64,000 nt of DNA from Trichobilharzia regenti (lineage: Eukaryota > Platyhelminthes > Trematoda > Strigeidida > Schistosomatidae): contig OX235270.1 of NCBI GenBank assembly GCA_944472135.2, positions 146,397,632 through 146,461,631 of the forward strand. The letters are read 5' to 3'. Position numbers and translations under genes: made by a program. The notes under the pieces were generated by a model. The model worked only from the letters and a program-made list of their open reading frames with translations. It was not told where the DNA came from and searched no databases. This document shows, in pieces, positions 9,534 through 21,559 of the stretch (the stretch's first letter is position 1; every line of letters starts with the position of its first letter).

Positions 9534-11592
9534 ATTGCAAAGCAGGTCTCCTTTCCTTCGTTAAGTTTTATTAAGCTTACTTACTACACGAATAAAATGC
9601 GCAACCATCTTCAAAACCAAACAAACATTTCCTACGGAAGTATGTTACCTCAGCTTACCCACTGTACTTTCAGTCGCTTTCCTCACTTGATAGATACTCC
9701 AGCTCACTATGAGAAGGGCAGCAGAGCAATCTCATATGCTGAGTTCAGATAAAGTAAAGTCATATTCTGTTGGACTGTATTATTGAATAACGGCTATTCA
9801 CTAGAGAATACAAACTACAGAGACTGCACTATTACAACAGACGGAGAAGCCGTAAACGGTATCCATTACGTGGGCATCACTTTTTTACTAGTCGGAAAAT
9901 ATCTCACTATCCCATATTCTCAGTGAGTATTCCATCTTCAAAGGTTAACTTCATACCTATTCAGTTAGTCGGGTATCAAAACTATACATTATAGAACGCA
10001 TAACAACATTGAAAGCAAACTCTGGAATTGCTTTCCACATCTGCAGAACGTCACTATTTTTACCCAATTTCATTCTCGATGTGCCTACTAAATTGACTGC
10101 AATTAAATCTAACTATTTTAGCAATTGAATTGTTACTTGGAAAGGGGTAGCTGACTTAGTTTACACGACCCATATGATGCTAGGATGGCCGAGTATCACG
10201 AATCCTTTACACGGAACGTGAGATTCCCGTAACATCTTCACACTTGTGTCACATAACTAAGTGATGAGATTCACCCAATTATTATTCGCTTGTTTTGCAT
10301 ATCTTTTTCTCCCAGACACATCAATGTTTTACACTACATCCCGCAAATCAGACAATGTCCTCAAGTGTCTTGAACCTCTAAGATCTATCCAGTCCTTTGA
10401 TCCAGATGGTGTGCCAGCTACTGTCCTCAAAAATGTGCTAACATTTTATGGCATCTTCCCACTGGTAGAGTCAACGAATCGTATTCCACTAAGACTTTGT
10501 CCGCTTCGTGGATGGACATTAAAGTTATTCATGTCACAAAGAATGGCGTCTTTTCCTGTGCCTTAGTGTTCCTCGGCTAGTCGTAGAGTTGTTTTTGACA
10601 ACTCATACTGAATCTCAGCACCTTCCTATTGAAGACGAACCAGTTTCACAAAGTCTGTGCCATCTATTTGGGTGAGGGAAGAAATGCGCTACAAGCCATC
10701 TGGCACAGTGTTGTTCACTCCGGAAACATGGCGAATATTCGTTCGTCGGGTACTGGGATACCTGATGATAATAAGCTAACTGGTTACTCAGTATGGAATT
10801 AGTATATCTGACAGCGTAGGTATTATGCATTCTTTGAAGAGCTTGGATATGATGTCATATAATGAATGAGGGGATGCATGAATGAATGATTCATGTATTT
10901 ATCGCTGGACTATTCACATATGTAAAACAACAACAACAACGATAGTATGACGTATTTTGAATAGCTCATATTTCGGTTTACTGTGAGGATAAATAAACGG
11001 GTCGAAAAGTGAAGACTCTAGGTATTCTATCACAGTTAACTTAGTCATCATGGAGACAATTGAGTTCGTAAAATGATAAACTGTATATTTGCGTAAACTA
11101 TGAACCTCGAGATATGCTACAATCCTTGAATTTACAACATTTCCTTTTCAGTGACAAGAGATGGATGGAGGTTAGTAAGCTGATGGCAGAACGCCATCTC
11201 AAAGAATACCAAGGTAATTTCTACGAAACCTCAGTCGACTTATGCAGATAAAGAGAGTGAGGGAGAGAGAGAAATAAGGCAACTGGAAAACCTTGATTGT
11301 ATTTAAGGCACCTATTTTATGCGTAAAATGAAGTCTTTCTGTGCAAAACTAGTAGTGGTTCCTATCATTAGGTGGGGTATTTTCACTGACAGAAGGTATT
11401 TGAAGCGGTTTAGGTGGTAGTATTGTAAGATTGTGAGTCGGTTTGACTACTTTGTATGATAGTTTCTGGCTTATATACAGTCTCCTGAAGAAGTGGTTTT
11501 ATTTCCTTGGCATCTTGTTCCATGCAACTTATGAATGAGTTAGTGGAGCTGCTTCGGTTGAGATGGCTACGGCTTGTGTGTGTGTGTGATGC
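9534..11592 (+). repeat. Giant inverted repeat, left arm (2,059 bp)
   Basis: This arm is the reverse complement of 14560-16618. Both arms are 2,059 bp with no net length change. Only a few substitutions were seen by eye, for example one giving Cys versus Arg in the 101-codon frame and one silent change a little further on. Outer ends share ATTGCAAAGCAGG; inner ends share a GT/CA run followed by GATGC. It contains an old RT fragment and no intact gene. Flanking bases outside the arms do not match each other. Confidence 0.95.
10261..10566 (+). pseudogene. Old CR1/Jockey-like RT fragment in left arm
   Basis: The 101-residue frame contains LRSIQSFDPDGVPATVLKN, resembling the 'KS.GPDGIPA.VLKN' box at the start of CR1/Jockey reverse transcriptases, followed by a weak match to the next RT block. 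It has no catalytic motifs. The inverted arm carries the same frame at 15586-15891. Confidence 0.5.
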
Positions 11593-11604
11593 TTTCCGAG
11601 CCAT
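11410..11604 (-). CDS. Short hypothetical ORF in left arm
   Basis: A 64-codon frame rich in Ser, Thr and His whose last 59 codons recur in the right arm (14566-14742). The N-terminus differs because it lies outside the arm. The start of the shared part is a translated CA/GT run. No domain is seen and it may not be coding; it is kept because the frame survives in both arms. Confidence 0.15.
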   Translation of the reverse strand: MARKASHTHTSRSHLNRSSSTNSFISCMEQDAKEIKPLLQETVYKPETIIQSSQTDSQSYNTTT

Positions 11605-11865
11605 CGCCTACATCGTAGAGTGGTGTCAGTTGGTATAGGATTAGGTTGGGGAAGAGTTAGGAGTGGTGATAGCAAAAGACGTTAGCCATTGGTGAAGACT
11701 CTGAGTGTTGGTTTGAGCGATGTAGGGAGGTGTAGACTGTCTGTCTGTCTGTCTGGGGTCGTCGAGATGCATTTCATCACGTTTCATCGTTGGTGTTGGT
11801 GGCACAGGGGGTATCACAACTTTTTTTTATTCCTTTAAGTTCTCAGGGGAACCCATGTTCCCCTA
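11593..11865. other. Spacer segment with SINE head fragment
   Basis: This starts the palindrome spacer. Most of it is unrecognised. About 11780-11812 matches, in plus orientation, the tRNA-like head (GGTGTTGGTGGCACAG) of the SINE that lies in minus orientation at 11866-12090. A (CTGT)n run precedes it. Confidence 0.45.
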
Positions 11866-12090
11866 TTTAGGGGACTTCAAGCTAGGGGCTTGAAGTTTCT
11901 GTAGAAGTGGTGTTGCTGACCAGACTCATACCCAACCTTCCCTCTTTAACAGTTTCAATACTGGCTCAGCGAGGTAAAGGAGTGCGTAGGCCAAAGATCG
12001 CACCCTGAACCCCACTCGTGTTTGGCAAGCATTCTACCCCTGTGCCACCAACACCAAAGATGAAATATCACTGTCGTCGCTCCTACACAT
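11866..12090 (-). repeat. tRNA-derived SINE (family 2)
   Basis: On the minus strand the head carries a box A-like GTGGCACAGGGGTAG and a box B-like GGTGCGATC, followed by a body found again at 50321-50546 and, more diverged, at 59604-59757. The body ends with an inverted pair AGCCCCTAGCTTGAAG. It is probably transcribed by RNA polymerase III and mobilised by a partner LINE. It is not a functional tRNA gene: there is no clean cloverleaf or anticodon context. Confidence 0.65.
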
Positions 12091-12215
12091 ATTATTATAT
12101 TATTATTATTCCCTTGGGTTCCTAGTGGAACATAGGGCTTCAACTGCACGTCTCCACTTGCTTCTGTCTTCTGCTGTGCTTTTCACCTGCATCCATGTTA
12201 GTCTATGCTGTTTCA
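12091..12215 (-). mobile_element. 3' end of an RTE-like element
   Basis: Minus-strand sequence reads WMQVKSTAEDRSKWRRAVEALCSTRN and then runs into an (ATA)n tail at about 12090. The same tail architecture is seen in plus orientation at 63045-63215. It is a heavily 5'-truncated insertion. Confidence 0.6.
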
Positions 12216-12239
12216 ACTCCTCTTCACACACACGATCTC

Positions 12240-14559
12240 CTTCATGTCACCCTTTCAGTGACAAGGAGAAGAAGGATTATTTCTACAGACAACGTCACAA
12301 ATCGTGATATCAATATCCTGATTGGTGATATGAATGCGAAACTGGGAGGAGAAAATACAGGAAGAGAAGAGGAGCAGATGTGGGTTCAGACCACTATCTA
12401 GTGCAAGCGACTTTCAAGATGAAGTTTACAGTCTCGAGAATTTCTGTGGATAGGCCGCAATGCAAGTTCAACACTCAAAAACTGTAGGACACAACCATAA
12501 AGGACACTTTCACTGCAATTGTAAAAGCAAAGCAGGAAACACTACGTAACATCACTGAAGAATCATGCATGGAGGACCACTGGAACTCTCTGAAGGTGAT
12601 TTTTAATCAAACGTGTTCAACGGTTCTAGGAAGGAAGAAGAGACAAGACAAGGAATAGCTCTCAATGGACACATGGAAGCTAATAGAGGAGAGGAGAATG
12701 GTGAAAGAGAAAATGATTTAATGTAAGGACGAACAGGAGAAGGAGACGCTGAGTTCAACTTGCACAGCACTGGACAAAGAAGGGAAGAAGAGTGCTAGGA
12801 ATGACAAAAGACGATTCTACGATAATCTGGCCAATGAGGCTGAGAAAACAGCAAGCAAAAGGGACCCGAGGACACTATATCAGATAACCAAGTCTCTATC
12901 CGGGAAGAGATCAACACAAGCGAAACCTATAAAACACAGCCAAGGGAACCCAATCATCAAGGAAGAAAAACAGATTAAACAATGGGCGGATCACTTCAAA
13001 GGACTCTCAAACCGACCACCTCTGCAACCCATCCAGAAATACCAACAACAGCATGTACACAACTACAAGTTGACACCAATCCTCCAACGAGAGCTGAAGT
13101 CTTGAATGCAATCAAGCTTCTGAAAGCTGGAAAAGCAGCTGGAATAGATGGAATACCCCCTGAAGCACTGAAAGCGGACCCAGAGATGACAACAGATATG
13201 CTGACTCACTCCACTATTGTAAAAGGTCTGGAAGGAAGGAGGGAATGTCGCCCACTTACTGGAGGAAACGTTACCTCGTGAAACTACCAAAGAAGGGCGA
13301 TTTAGGACACTGCAAGAACTAGCGAGGGATCATGCTCCTGTCGATGCCAAGTAAAATCCTGAGTCGCATCATCATGGAGAGAGAGAGGAGAGGACCCACT
13401 GGATACAGAACTCCGACCAGAACAAGCTGGCTGCATTCAGGAAAGGCGAATCATGTTCTGACCAAATTGCAACTCTACGCATCATCATCACAGAACAAAG
13501 CATGGAATGGCCATCAATCAAACCTCTAACTCAACTTCATAGACTTTGAGAAGGCCTTCGACAGACAGTGTTGACCGCGAAGTAATTTGGAAACTACTCG
13601 AGTACTACAGCGTATATATATTCAAATATTCATCAACCTCATTCAACAGCTGTACGACAACGGAACATGTCAAGTGATCCACAACGGAAAACTCAGTGAG
13701 GCGTTTGGAGTAAACACAGGAGTCAGACAAGGGTGCATATTATCATCTGTGATATTCCAAATTGTGGTGGACTGACTGGATTATGCGTCGGACAGTGAGT
13801 GGGAAACGAGAAGACAGGAATATCCTGGACCGACCGACGCGAAGAACCTAGAAGACCTGGATTTCGCGCGTGGATGAATTATGTTTGATGTCACACACAC
13901 ACAAAATCGAAGACTTACAAGCGAAAACCGACCGACAAACTGGTCGAAGAAGCTGCCAGCGAAGACAGGACTCCAGGTGCACATAGACAAGACGAATGTT
14001 ATGAAAATAACCAACCAGCAACAACAACAACAACAACAACACCAAAATCCAGCGTCAATCACCATCAACGGGAGGGATTTGAAAGAGGTTACTTCATTCA
14101 CTCACTCATCTAGGGAGCATTGTCTCAACAACAGCCAGTCGGAACGGACGAGGATGTCAAATCGAGAATCGGGGAGAAGGGCGAGAAACACATTCATTAA
14201 CGTAAAACCAATATGGAAATCTTCGTCACTCAGCATCAACAACAAAATTCGCTCGGATTTTCAATACAAACGTCAAGTCAGTCAGTTCTTCTATACGGAT
14301 CGGATCAGAAACTTGGCAGGTGGGTCACAAAGAATATTTCCAACAGGCTGTTGCAGACGTTACCTTTATCAACAACAGTCTTCGCTCTATTCTGAAGGTT
14401 AGATGGCCTCACCGGAAAGAATCACCAACAAGAAACTATGGGGAGGAACAAAATAAGAAGCAATCGCCAACCGACAAATATGCAGGAGAAAGTGGAGATG
14501 GATTGGACACTCGCTGAGGAGGCCGCCGATGGGTGACATCGCGCGCACATCAGGCCACT
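12240..14559 (+). mobile_element. RTE-like retrotransposon, decayed
   Basis: Plus-strand EN and RT remnants are in order. At about 12.3 kb DINILIGDMNAKLGGEN is the endonuclease Asp-Asn box, followed after an internal deletion by GSDHYLVQATFKM. At 13.1 kb LKAGKAAGIDGIPPEAL is RT motif 1, and at 13.7 kb VNTGVRQGCILSSV is RT motif 4. The expected FADD site near 13.86 kb is destroyed (DFARG then stop). A (CAA)n run near 14.02 kb encodes eight Gln. The distal part has KWRWIGHSLRRPP. It ends at the right palindrome arm. Confidence 0.8.
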
Positions 14560-14742
14560 GCATCACACACACACACAAGCCGTAGCCATCTCAACCGAAG
14601 CAGCTCCACTAACTCATTCATAAGTTGCATGGAACAAGATGCCAAGGAAATAAAACCACTTCTTCAGGAGACTGTATATAAGCCAGAAACTATCATACAA
14701 AGTAGTCAAACCGACTCACAATCTTACAATACTACCACCTAA
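14533..14742 (+). CDS. Short hypothetical ORF in right arm
   Basis: Mirror of the left-arm short ORF, sharing the residues from ASHTHTSRSHLNRSSS to the stop. The first few codons belong to the spacer. No domain is recognised and evidence for translation is weak. Confidence 0.15.
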   Translation: MTSRAHQATASHTHTSRSHLNRSSSTNSFISCMEQDAKEIKPLLQETVYKPETIIQSSQTDSQSYNTTT

Positions 14743-16618
14743 ACCGCTTCAAATACCTTCTGTCAGTGAAAATACCCCACCTAATGATAGGAACCACTAC
14801 TAGTTTTGCACAGAAAGACTTCATTTTACGCATAAAATAGGTGCCTTAAATACAATCAAGGTTTTCCAGTTGCCTTATTTCTCTCTCTCCCTCACTCTCT
14901 TTATCTGCATAAGTCGACTGAGGTTTCGTAGAAATTACCTTGGTATTCTTTGAGATGGCGTTCTGCCATCAGCTTACTAACCTCCATCCATCTCTTGTCA
15001 CTGAAAAGGAAATGTTGTAAATTCAAGGATTGTAGCATATCTCGAGGTTCATAGTTTACGCAAATATACAGTTTATCATTTTACGAACTCAATTGTCTCC
15101 ATGATGACTAAGTTAACTGTGATAGAATACCTAGAGTCTTCACTTTTCGACCCGTTTATTTATCCTCACAGTAAACCGAAATATGAGCTATTCAAAATAC
15201 GTCATACTATCGTTGTTGTTGTTGTTTTACATATGTGAATAGTCCAGCGATAAATACATGAATCATTCATTCATGCATCCCCTCATTCATTATATGACAT
15301 CATATCCAAGCTCTTCAAAGAATGCATAATACCTACGCTGTCAGATATACTAATTCCATACTGAGTAACCAGTTAGCTTATTATCATCAGGTATCCCAGT
15401 ACCCGACGAACGAATATTCGCCATGTTTCCGGAGTGAACAACACTGTGCCAGATGGCTTGTAGCGCATTTCTTCCCTCACCCAAATAGATGGCACAGACT
15501 TTGTGAAACTGGTTCGTCTTCAATAGGAAGGTGCTGAGATTCAGTATGAGTTGTCAAAAACAACTCTACGACTAGCCGAGGAACACTAAGGCACAGGAAA
15601 AGACGCCATTCTTTGTGACATGAATAACTTTAATGTCCATCCACGAAGCGGACAAAGTCTTAGTGGAATACGATTCGTTGACTCTACCAGTGGGAAGATG
15701 CCATAAAATGTTAGCACATTTTTGAGGACAGTAGCTGGCACACCATCTGGATCAAAGGACTGGATAGATCGTAGAGGTTCAAGACACTTGAGGACATTGT
15801 CTGATTTACGGGATGTAGTGTAAAACATTGATGTGTCTGGGAGAAAAAGATATGCAAAACGAGCGAATAATAATTGGGTGAATCGCATCACTTAGTTATG
15901 TGACACAAGTGTGAAGATGTTACGGGAATCTCACGTTCCGTGTAAAGGATTCGTGATACTCGGCCATCCTAGCATCATATGGGTCGTGTAAACTAAGTCA
16001 GCTACCCCTTTCCAAGTAACAATTCAATTGCTAAAATAGTTAGATTTAATTGCAGTCAATTTAGTAGGCACATCGAGAATGAAATTGGGTAAAAATAGTG
16101 ACGTTCTGCAGATGTGGAAAGCAATTCCAGAGTTTGCTTTCAATGTTGTTATGCGTTCTATAATGTATAGTTTTGATACCCGACTAACTGAATAGGTATG
16201 AAGTTAACCTTTGAAGATGGAATACTCACTGAGAATATGGGATAGTGAGATATTTTCCGACTAGTAAAAAAGTGATGCCCACGTAATGGATACCGTTTAC
16301 GGCTTCTCCGTCTGTTGTAATAGTGCAGTCTCTGTAGTTTGTATTCTCTAGTGAATAGCCGTTATTCAATAATACAGTCCAACAGAATATGACTTTACTT
16401 TATCTGAACTCAGCATATGAGATTGCTCTGCTGCCCTTCTCATAGTGAGCTGGAGTATCTATCAAGTGAGGAAAGCGACTGAAAGTACAGTGGGTAAGCT
16501 GAGGTAACATACTTCCGTAGGAAATGTTTGTTTGGTTTTGAAGATGGTTGCGCATTTTATTCGTGTAGTAAGTAAGCTTAATAAAACTTAACGAAGGAAA
16601 GGAGACCTGCTTTGCAAT
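14560..16618 (-). repeat. Giant inverted repeat, right arm (2,059 bp)
   Basis: Reverse complement of 9534-11592. The inner border falls at GCATCACAC next to the RTE-like element's 3' part; the outer border falls at GCTTTGCAAT, beyond which the sequence differs from the left flank. The arm pair could fold into a cruciform or produce a long double-stranded RNA if transcribed through. Confidence 0.95.
15586..15891 (-). pseudogene. Old CR1/Jockey-like RT fragment in right arm
   Basis: Mirror of the left-arm fragment, differing by one residue (Arg instead of Cys near residue 11). It retains the FDPDGVPATVLKN box only. Confidence 0.5.
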
Positions 16619-19338
16619 AACAAATTATACTATTTCATTTTGCACCATAAGTTACAATTATTGCTTTCTGTTCCCAGACCTATCTTCTCAAGTGAATCGG
16701 GATGTCTCGTGATATGGTGATCGATGTTAAGTCTGGAGATAAACAATGGATTCTCCTTCCTCACATCTATATAATTTTTTTTTTACAAATATACTTTCAC
16801 TTTCCGCCTCACCTCACTGTGAGTTCTCACTTAAGTAACGGTCTGAGAAATCAGGGAATACTTTGTTGATGTATAGAAGCGATATTTGTGATTCCAGTTC
16901 AACTCCAACATTTCCCAAAATATGGAGTTTGGTTGTGTGACATTTCGAAAACTTTGTATGCATCTCTGGTGGAATTCGAATTCAGAAACTGCATTCTAGC
17001 ACCTGCCCATATCTACATGAGGACTCGTATTCTAGAGTTGAGAGATCAGACACACTTATGATTCATCGTGTGACCGACAAACTATATTCGGAGAGACTTA
17101 AAGGTTTGAATCTCAACGGACTATCATACCGTAGAGGGATGATCCATTCAAGATACTCAGTGTTCTTCCTCCAAACCTATCAGTATCAAGAAACTCATAT
17201 AAAGTTCACTAATAATGGTCGTAGTCACCCCATATAATATACTCATGATCACAGGTCATTTGAGTAAGTTATGTCAGTCCTAATGTTCATTCATTTTCAG
17301 ACCACCAAGCCATTCTAGGCTCAATCAGGAATAATCTGAGGCTATGCAGGATATGGAAGTTACGCCTCTGCCTCATAATTTCTTAACCCGATATCTTCTT
17401 AAGCAGATTCTCTGGAAAGACTGTGAAGTTAAGGCTAAGATGCTAAAGCATTTGCTGTTGCTACATGCAATCATCTCCGAAGGGACAGTTGATGAAAATT
17501 AACCCAACATCAGTCTTCAAGTGTAATCAGTGAGAATGTTGTGAATTACTGATAAGAAATTCCGTTAAAGGAAATACTCTGAACAGATAGAAATAAGTGC
17601 TTTTCCAGTTCTCGTGATTACTATGTTTTAGATGTATGAAATATCTTTCAAAGTTCACATTGGCTCCTCAACATGACGTCGTCGTTTGCTTAGTGTCATA
17701 CTTCACGAAAGTTTGACACGACTTATGACGTTTAAAGGGATCGGCGATAAAAACGGTGTCTGGGATTGCACATTCTTCTTATTATGTGGTAATTAGACAT
17801 TTGACATGCACATTAAGACTATTAATTATGTGTCATTACCATCGAATGAAGAAAATGAAGCACTATCAGAATAGGTAGTCAATCTACACTCCATTCCTTT
17901 CATCGGAGAATGCCAGTAACGACACTCAACCTGGCTACTGAAGTTCAATACTGTGGAGACAATTACGAAAAGTAATGTCTTACATACATTTGCTTTGTTG
18001 ATGAGAGTATGTTTTTCGACTTGTGTGCAAATAGGGTTGTATACGCAGTTTCTAGGGGTTGTGGTAATCGGTTCTACATACAACACAAACAAGGGGAAGT
18101 AAATTCAATCATTCACTAACACTCGTATAGGTAGGTATTCATTGTTCCAGTTTGTCTTCATCTATGACTTTGGATGCTGACGTCCAGTTCTATTTGCTTG
18201 AAAGAGAAAAGAATTTCGGCACTACGTAGTTTGGATACTCTACGGGTCCCGCCAAATAATAGGAGATACCACCTCCCCGAGCGGTGGCCTTCATCCTGGA
18301 TTGTGCTACGTCGGAAAGTGCTGCAGTCAGTTAAGCCAACACACCAGCAAACACACATTATTCCTTGTTCTTTTCACGTCTATCGTGAGTTCTGTAGAAA
18401 GTTAGGCTGTTTTATGCGGAATTAAAAGTGTACATATAAATGGGGAATCCCATTGTGAAGAATTACTCATGTTGGTTATTGCAACATCAAAGCAGGGAGA
18501 GCAATGCATTGGTTATTCTGATTTCTTAGGTTAAATTTATATTTCAGAATCATAATCAGACTGGATATCGGTGTCAGTCGGTATATCCAACAACGTTGGA
18601 TGAATCGAACACACCTGTGGGCAGAAGCCTTCAGCGGCTATATGTTGACTTTGGGGAATGCTAATAGCAACAGAGTTGGACGTTCCAACAGACAGGTGAA
18701 GCAATATCTAAAAAGGTCAGATGGTCTGCACAAGTTATGTTGAAGGTAGAAAACTAGAGTGAACGAATTTCTCCAAGAATAGTCCAGGAGGTCATGATGT
18801 CCAAGTCAGTATGCTTTGTTTATGATCTCTCAAAACTTGTAATGCCGAATCTACGATGACTAACACCATATACCTCTCGGAGAGTCACCCTTGATTCTGG
18901 AAGAAGACGGTAGACTTCTGTAGAGGCTAAAGCACCCGACCGCGTGTTTTAAAGACAGTGGAAGGAGAACAGAGGTTGATCTGAGTGCTTGTGAATGCTT
19001 AGGTGGGACGTCCCAAACTTGTTGCCAACCATGTCAACATGTGTTTTAGTTCATTTCAGAAAGCCGTATTTTACAGTTATGTTGCGTTTCTGCTGACTTT
19101 TATTATCATATGTAGTTTATCGTGTGGTGCAACAGTGGCGGTTTTAGACGTGATCACGTGCTTCGTATGGATCTCAGCAGTGGTCCTGCATAAACGGTGG
19201 ATAGGATTACTTACACCAACTTGACGGGACCTCCTCTGGTTCTCAGACGCTGTCTAGTACATTAGTTAACGCAGACAGTAAACTGTCTCCACCGTACTTA
19301 AATATAAGTACAAAACTTGGGCACTGTGGTAGAGTATA
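16619..19338. other. 2.7-kb stretch without recognised gene
   Basis: No protein domain, RNA gene or known repeat was recognised on either strand. Short open frames at 17826-18092, 18174-18425 and 19003-19224 have no motif. It may hold decayed repeats too old to read by eye. Confidence 0.4.
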
Positions 19339-19490
19339 ACTCCATCATGGATAAGATTTTATTTTGATAAATCACACACAGTGTTGTACAGTTATATTAG
19401 CAATAATTTGTGCTCGAAACGTCATCAGTTAATATAACTGTACAACACTGTGTGTGATTTATCAAAATAAAATCTTATCCATAATGGAGT
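19339..19490. repeat. Near-perfect hairpin of a Penelope-type element tail
   Basis: Two 61-base arms (19339-19399 and 19430-19490) are reverse complements with one mismatch and are separated by a 30-base loop. The right arm plus loop, read on the minus strand, encodes a C-terminal tail ending TDDVSSTNYC. It aligns with the tail of the Penelope-like ORF at 47808-48194 (LWLNFCFDKVSQCYTL then TDDVSST). The left arm is the same tail inverted. Confidence 0.85.
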
Positions 19491-19545
19491 CGTACTTAAA
19501 TACTTCTGGAGTCATTCCAACAGGTCCTACTGTTCTGTCCTGGCC
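19485..19545 (-). mobile_element. SR2-type RT scrap next to the hairpin
   Basis: On the minus strand this reads RTVGPVGMTPEVFKY, aligning with RGKAAGPDGIIPEVFKY of the SR2-type element at 44.56-47.70 kb. It directly abuts the hairpin. It is too short to say more. Confidence 0.4.
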
Positions 19546-20189
19546 ATTATCTTCTCATGACTCGTTCATCTCTACATCTACAATACGCTATCCCAGTGTT
19601 TTTCATTCACTTGGAATCTTATTGGATATTTCGCACACCTATTGAGCTTAGTGTTTATTCCCTTACACATTAAGGGTCATTTATCCACTGGTATTCCAAA
19701 TTTAACCTCTCCGACTCTCAGGTGCCGTTCCAAAGTGCTGATTGCTCGGACCTAATTGACATATTTCGAGTTCAGATCTGAACAATAACACGTCGATTCT
19801 TAACTTGAAGCACCTATGATTTGCGAACGCACTAGTGATCTGGGGACGCTCAAATAGTCAGTGAAAACAGGCAAATGACATTACACTTCTGAGAAAAATG
19901 TGCCTCAACAAGTGTTATGATAATAAACGGGTTATCTGGCAAGTCCTAGGTCAGGCTGCAGCGTCAACTCTCCACCCAGAATGCAGTTTGTTTTGTGTAA
20001 TATTGGTTGTGAATCCCTACGAATAACGCATTCTGGTGCCTTTTCTGAGTGAGGATGTGTAGTAAAGACAGACGCTAGTACACCTTAAATTCACGTCGCT
20101 TCTGTCATTGTCTAGAACAACAGTGGTCGACTGGATTTCCGATTTTCCGTAGGTAGGTACCGTCGTGGATGATTTCCTGTGGGCTGTTA

Positions 20190-20860
20190 TGTGTGGATCC
20201 CCAATGATTTGATGATGATGATTTTGAGTGCGACATTCGACTATCTCGACAGTGTTTTACAATGTTCATCCAGCTTCAAAGTTTGTGTCATCGTGGAATC
20301 TATCAAGATAGATTGATTAACTGTTTTGGTACCAAGTGGTTATCAACAACTGCGAACGCTTGGATCCTTATGCGCTTCTTGAGTTGTGGTTATGCGTGTA
20401 GTATTTTCTTCGTCGACATTTATCGGCCACCCAGTCTAGTATTCCGCATTTAGTGTGAATTTACTGTAATAAGCTGCAGGTAATAACGTGAACTAATTAA
20501 CGATTCCTGTTTTAGAAGCTCACTGAAGTCAGCAACATCTGAGTCTCCTTCGATGTAACGGATTTCGGTGGAAAACATGGAAGTATAATCCAGGTGCCTA
20601 GTTTCTTTCGACGAGTGATTACCCAGAGGTACATAAATGGCATAACAGCATGCATTTTTCGACAGCTCGAGAATTAAATATGAGTCTAGTTCTTTAACGA
20701 AATAAACAATGAGAGTTGTACAGGTCTTAATTTCCAAAAAATGCTTTTATCCCTAAAATCTACGAGCCGACTCTGCTTCTTGTCAAGATGCTATTGCATG
20801 GGGCCTACAGAAATTCTGGAAAAATCTTGGCGGCGAGCATATCCCACAGGTTCAAATTTC
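20190..20860 (-). mobile_element. Ty3/Gypsy pol remnant (RNase H end / linker)
   Basis: About 20505-20670 on the minus strand reads SSKETRHLDYTSMFSTEIR then YIEGDSDVADFSELL. This matches the end of Gypsy RNase H, where 'RHLDY..QF...IR.I.G..N.VAD.LSR' is usual. Beyond it, TTTQEAHKDPS looks like the following linker. The reading frame is broken and the outer limits are guesses. The LTR family is unknown. Confidence 0.5.
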
Positions 20861-21559
20861 TCAGATCTTTGAGTTCGTTTCGCACCGAAATACCACTTAT
20901 ATACCTCAAGATAATCTTTTCGTCTAATCACCATTACTCTATTTTATTTTAACTACCTACGCAATCAATACATCTAAAACTTACTCGTTTGCTCGTATTC
21001 GCTGCTTCCTTAAAGTCCGGTTGCTCTGGTGAAAAGGAGAAAACAACACCAATGTGTGTACAAAGCTATATTTTCATCGGAAAAGCCGAAGTTTCCGTGG
21101 TAAGACCAACACAGTTAGCATTAAACATTACAAAAGTAAACCATTATTCCAAGTTCTGTGTACCTCATTGTATATATCTTGTTAATATACTCCCAATGGT
21201 GTTTCATCCATAATTGCATTTTATACCACTTTGCAGCTCCTCAAGACATTCTCCTCTTCCTGAAGTAGCTTTTAATTATGTGGCGGCATAGCACTTACCC
21301 AAATATACGCTGTTCGCTGGACGACCACAACATGAAATGCATGCCATTTTCCGGGAACGATCAGTTATGTTATAAATTGTGATCGTGAAGTATCATGAAT
21401 AAGCACTCCTTCAAAAGTTTGAATTGTTCGATTACTGTACAAGATATCACAACAAGTTCGTTTAAGGGTATATTGTATAACCTTCCCATGAGTTACCATC
21501 AAGGTTGGGTGCCAAGACGAACTTCGCTACCTTTCTTGCTAATTCAGATTTAGATTATA

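Noticed and set aside
13781..14101. Minus-strand frame with a Cys run
   Set aside because: It is the complement of the (CAA)n run in the RTE fragment; the composition is a by-product of the microsatellite.
9534..16618. Terminal-inverted-repeat DNA transposon with transposase in the spacer
   Set aside because: The spacer encodes only RTE and SINE remnants, no transposase motif was seen, and the arm flanks lack a matching target duplication.
19003..19224. Possible membrane protein of 73 codons
   Set aside because: Hydrophobic residues come from T-rich DNA; no start context, splice signals or homology cue.
19400..19429. CTGATGA in the Penelope tail as a hammerhead ribozyme
   Set aside because: Penelope elements can carry hammerheads, and the loop reads CTGATGACGTTTCGAGCAC on the minus strand, but no GAAA follows a stem II and no second core strand could be placed. 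At 47.8 kb the same bases simply encode TDDVSST.
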